From a candidate division TM6 bacterium UASB124 (lineage in GTDB: Bacteria; Dependentiae; Babeliae; Babeliales; RVW-14): DNA of 25,463 nt. The notes under the pieces were generated by a model. The model was not told where the DNA came from and did no database searches. It saw only the letters and a list, made by a program, of their open reading frames with translations. A program made the position numbers and the translations under genes. This document shows positions 23,034-25,463 of the stretch, piece after piece (positions within the stretch are counted from its first letter, which is position 1; every line of letters begins with the position of its first letter). The stretch is from the NCBI GenBank assembly GCA_001468855.1, contig LDIV01000002.1:25726-51188 (forward strand). Direction: 5' to 3'.

Positions 23034-24274
23034 TAGCTGCTTTTTCTTTGTTTAATTTTTGTAAAGTCAATTTTTCTTACCGGTTTGATAACGTAATCAA
23101 TAAAATCTTCTGCGGTGCCATATTTTTCAACTTCTATAACGATTTTTTTATTTTTGAGACGTGGTAGTTCGCCTAATGGTAACTTATATCGTGATGGTAG
23201 AAGCTCAAATGTAGATTCTCGAGCACGCTTTTCTTCATCAAGATCAAAGACAGCCAAATAACCGCGTATGTAGTCACGATCTCGGTTTGCTGCAATAGTA
23301 TCGACGTCAATCATACCTATTTCATTAGGCATTATTTTAATCAGTGGTGTTTTGTCAAAACGCCATACTGACATGTCATCTTTTTCATCTACGGCCTGGC
23401 TCCAAGATCCTTTTGCCTTTTTTTCATAGACAAAACAGGTGACTAAAAGAGGCTTTCCTGTTTTGTTTTCGACAACAAAATCAAGCTCTTCTTCCATTGG
23501 CTCTTCACCATCTTTATTGACAAAATCATATTCAAAAAATTCACCTTTTGATCCGTATTTTTCTATTTCAAGGGTGACTTTTTTACCTTTAAGATCTATT
23601 AATCGATCAAGATCAAGCAGAAGATTATCATCTGTTAATTCATAGGTAGCATCATCAGCTTCTTGCTGAGTGTTAAAAACGCCAAGATAACCAAAAACAT
23701 TGTTGCGATCTTGATCATTTGGAATGGTATCGATGTCAACAGTAACTGTTTGACCCGGTTCCAGTTTGTATACTGGTGATTTATCCCATCGCCAGTGCCC
23801 GAAGTTACGTTTACGTTGATAATCAAAACAGGTAACAAATACCGTCTTTCCGGTACGATTCTCCACATCAAAGTCTAATTCATTGGGGTTATCGGAATCA
23901 TAGGTTGAACGTTTTTTCTTTTCAGCTTTTTTGAGCAATGATGCTGATGTGGAAATTGCCGTTTGTGATACAATGGCCGTTTGAGCCTTCGGCTTCAATG
24001 GCATACTGGGAATAGACTCTACGAGTGGTTCGGAAGGTTCTTGGGTTAATGCTTCTGGGATAGGTTGGAATTGTTCTGGAGACGGCATGCTTGGGACGGT
24101 GACGACTGGTGCTTGCTGTTGTTCTGCTGGTGGCATAGCGGGCATGAGTTGCTCTGTTGATGTTGCTGCAGGCTGTTGTGGCCCTCGTTGCTTACATCCT
24201 GTCAGTATACTGAGCACTAGTAAAACCAACAGAATATTTGTTCTCACTATAAACTTCATTAAAAACCTTTTCAT
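23033..24274 (-). CDS. lipoprotein with two copies of a novel ~120-residue domain
   Basis: A 413-residue protein with a lipoprotein signal ending LTGC (Cys27). AAGGAG before the ATG at 24274 supports that start over the next Met at residue 6. A Pro/Gln-rich linker runs to about residue 97. Two related domains follow, about 132-250 and 263-394: each has ELDF-V-EN-TGK, VTCF-Y, WR-DK-P, VDIDTI or IDVDTI, R-----GYL-VF and a closing EIEKYG or EVEKYG. The second has an insertion with SWSQAVDEKDD. The fold looks beta-rich. I do not recognise it. It lies between dnaA and rsmH and is coupled to rsmH by a TAATG overlap. It is probably a membrane-anchored envelope protein. Confidence 0.82.
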   Translation of the reverse strand: MKRFLMKFIVRTNILLVLLVLSILTGCKQRGPQQPAATSTEQLMPAMPPAEQQQAPVVTVPSMPSPEQFQPIPEALTQEPSEPLVESIPSMPLKPKAQTAIVSQTAISTSASLLKKAEKKKRSTYDSDNPNELDFDVENRTGKTVFVTCFDYQRKRNFGHWRWDKSPVYKLEPGQTVTVDIDTIPNDQDRNNVFGYLGVFNTQQEADDATYELTDDNLLLDLDRLIDLKGKKVTLEIEKYGSKGEFFEYDFVNKDGEEPMEEELDFVVENKTGKPLLVTCFVYEKKAKGSWSQAVDEKDDMSVWRFDKTPLIKIMPNEIGMIDVDTIAANRDRDYIRGYLAVFDLDEEKRARESTFELLPSRYKLPLGELPRLKNKKIVIEVEKYGTAEDFIDYVIKPVRKIDFTKIKQRKSS

Positions 24275-24374
24275 GTGTTTAATCTCCTTATTAATGCCGA
24301 CTTTTTGTGTATCAGTATATAGGCTTCATCCTAGCAAGATAAAACGTTTCGCAAAAGAGTTTTGTATCTTTGTG

Positions 24375-25463
24375 CTAAGAGGCGAGGATTTCTTGTTCTA
24401 TAACCTTCAATTTTTGCGCTAAGGATGCGTCAGTTTCTAATATGTTTTCTACTTTGCTGATTGCATGGATAACGGTTGAGTGATCACGTCCACCTATATA
24501 ATTCCCGATAGCTTGTAATGAACAATAACTCATTTTTTTCATCATATAAAAAGTAATCTGTCTGACAACAGCAATATCTTGGTGGCGCTTTTTGGAACGA
24601 ATATCATTGACTGAGATATCGTAATGCTTAGCAACAATTTTGATAATGGTATCGAGCAGAACCGCTTCTTTTTTTGTCTCGTTAAGATTCAACAGAACTC
24701 GTTTTGCCATTTCAAGTGATATTCGCTGATTGGTTAAAGCTGAAAAAGCACCAACACGGACTAGTGCCCCTTCAAGTTCTCGTATATTTGATATAACGCG
24801 TGATGCAATAAAGTCTGCTACGTCATCCGGTAACATGATATTATTTACTTCGGCCTTTCTCTTTAAAATGGCAATTTTTGTTTCAATGTCCGGTGTTTGA
24901 ATATCGGCAACAAGCCCCCATTCCATTCGTGATTTGAGTCGATTTTGAAGACCGGTTATTTCTTTGGGAAAGGTATCGCTTGAAAGGACAATCTGTTTTT
25001 GCTGCTCATATAAAACATTAAAAATATGAAAAAATATTTCTTGCGTTTGTTCTTTATTAGAAAGAAATTGAATGTCGTCAAATAAGATGAGATCAATTTT
25101 CTGATATTTACTTCTGAACTGGTGCGAGCGATCAAAACGAATTGAATTAATAAATTCGTTAATAAAATTGTCTGAGGTTTCATAACGGATAAGCAGATTG
25201 GGGTTGCGGCTTTTAACCTCGTTGCCGATGGCATGTAAGAGATGTGTTTTCCCAAGGCCGGTTCCACCATAAATAAATAATGGATTATATACTCTGCCCA
25301 AATTTTCGCATATTGCCCAAGCGGCTGCATGAGCTAATGAATTGCTGGGGCCGACAATAAAATTATCAAAGAAATACAGGTCATTAAGATTGTTGCCATT
25401 GTAATCTTTGGATTTGCGTTTATTAACAGAAACAATCTCTTCGGTACGAGCAGGGATGATAGT
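24375..25463 (-). CDS. dnaA: chromosomal replication initiator DnaA (5' end outside the window)
   Basis: DnaA binds and opens the replication origin. The visible 362 residues keep one frame to the right edge, so the gene continues beyond it; TTG at 25301 is internal. Visible are FDNFIVGPSNSLAHAAAWAI at the start of the AAA+ domain, Walker A GGTGLGKTH, Walker B LILFDDIQFLSN, sensor/arginine-finger regions SSDTFPKEI and LKSRMEWGL, and the DNA-binding domain IV with RSKKRHQDIAVVRQ and GGRDHSTVIHA. Domain I and most of the linker are missing only because of the window limit. It is followed 100 bases later by the lipoprotein gene. Confidence 0.97.
   Translation of the reverse strand, partial: TIIPARTEEIVSVNKRKSKDYNGNNLNDLYFFDNFIVGPSNSLAHAAAWAICENLGRVYNPLFIYGGTGLGKTHLLHAIGNEVKSRNPNLLIRYETSDNFINEFINSIRFDRSHQFRSKYQKIDLILFDDIQFLSNKEQTQEIFFHIFNVLYEQQKQIVLSSDTFPKEITGLQNRLKSRMEWGLVADIQTPDIETKIAILKRKAEVNNIMLPDDVADFIASRVISNIRELEGALVRVGAFSALTNQRISLEMAKRVLLNLNETKKEAVLLDTIIKIVAKHYDISVNDIRSKKRHQDIAVVRQITFYMMKKMSYCSLQAIGNYIGGRDHSTVIHAISKVENILETDASLAQKLKVIEQEILAS

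Noticed and set aside
24275..24374. Possible origin of replication beside dnaA
   Set aside because: No TTATCCACA-type DnaA boxes were seen in this 100-base gap; the region upstream of dnaA is outside the window.
1..25463. CRISPR arrays, insertion sequences, prophage genes
   Set aside because: No regular direct repeats, transposase, integrase or phage structural motif was seen.

Overview
The window reads as chromosomal DNA of a low-GC, Gram-negative, probably host-associated bacterium. It carries lipid A genes (lpxA, lpxI), an ADP-heptose gene (hldE), peptidoglycan and division genes (murD, ftsW), phospholipid synthesis (plsY) and dnaA. Interleaved with these are many unrecognised proteins with signal peptides, including an F-box/LRR-like protein, a tandem paralogue pair and coiled-coil or lysine-rich proteins. 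Together with an archaeal-type ATP-dependent DNA ligase, this mix best fits Candidatus Dependentiae (TM6), a phylum of protist endosymbionts. That assignment is inferred from gene content; no marker gene was compared.

Layout. 1-839 (-): a secreted unknown and the edge of another possible gene. 1057-3454 (+): plsY overlapping an ATP-dependent ligase, ending at a hairpin shared with the convergent genes. 3510-5467 (-): three secreted, coiled-coil or low-complexity proteins in one likely operon. 5634-6254 (-): a HUMPS-fold protein whose catalytic residues are nearly all changed. 6410-13540 (+): hldE, murD, ftsW, a possible 48-residue ORF and an 826-residue secreted unknown. 13698-16188 (-): two secreted proteins, the second F-box/LRR-like. 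16392-19375 (-): spoVG, tRNA-Gln, lpxA, a Gfo/Idh oxidoreductase and lpxI, with 4-base stop/start overlaps between the last three. 19664-21968 (-): paralogous secreted proteins. 22125-25463 (-): rsmH, a lipoprotein with a duplicated domain, and dnaA, which runs off the right edge.

How the genes fit together. The lpxA-Gfo/Idh-lpxI cluster makes an early lipid A precursor; the Gfo/Idh gene suggests a GnnA-like step giving a 2,3-diamino sugar. HldE supplies ADP-heptose for the core. MurD and FtsW build peptidoglycan, and PlsY starts phospholipid synthesis. DnaA, the ligase, RsmH and tRNA-Gln are information-processing genes. The secreted genes fill the spaces between them and are candidates for host interaction.

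The points most worth following are the HUMPS protein with a rewritten active site, a terminator-like hairpin inside the 5' end of lpxA just after tRNA-Gln, the secreted F-box/LRR protein, and the paralogue pair with two strongly conserved blocks.
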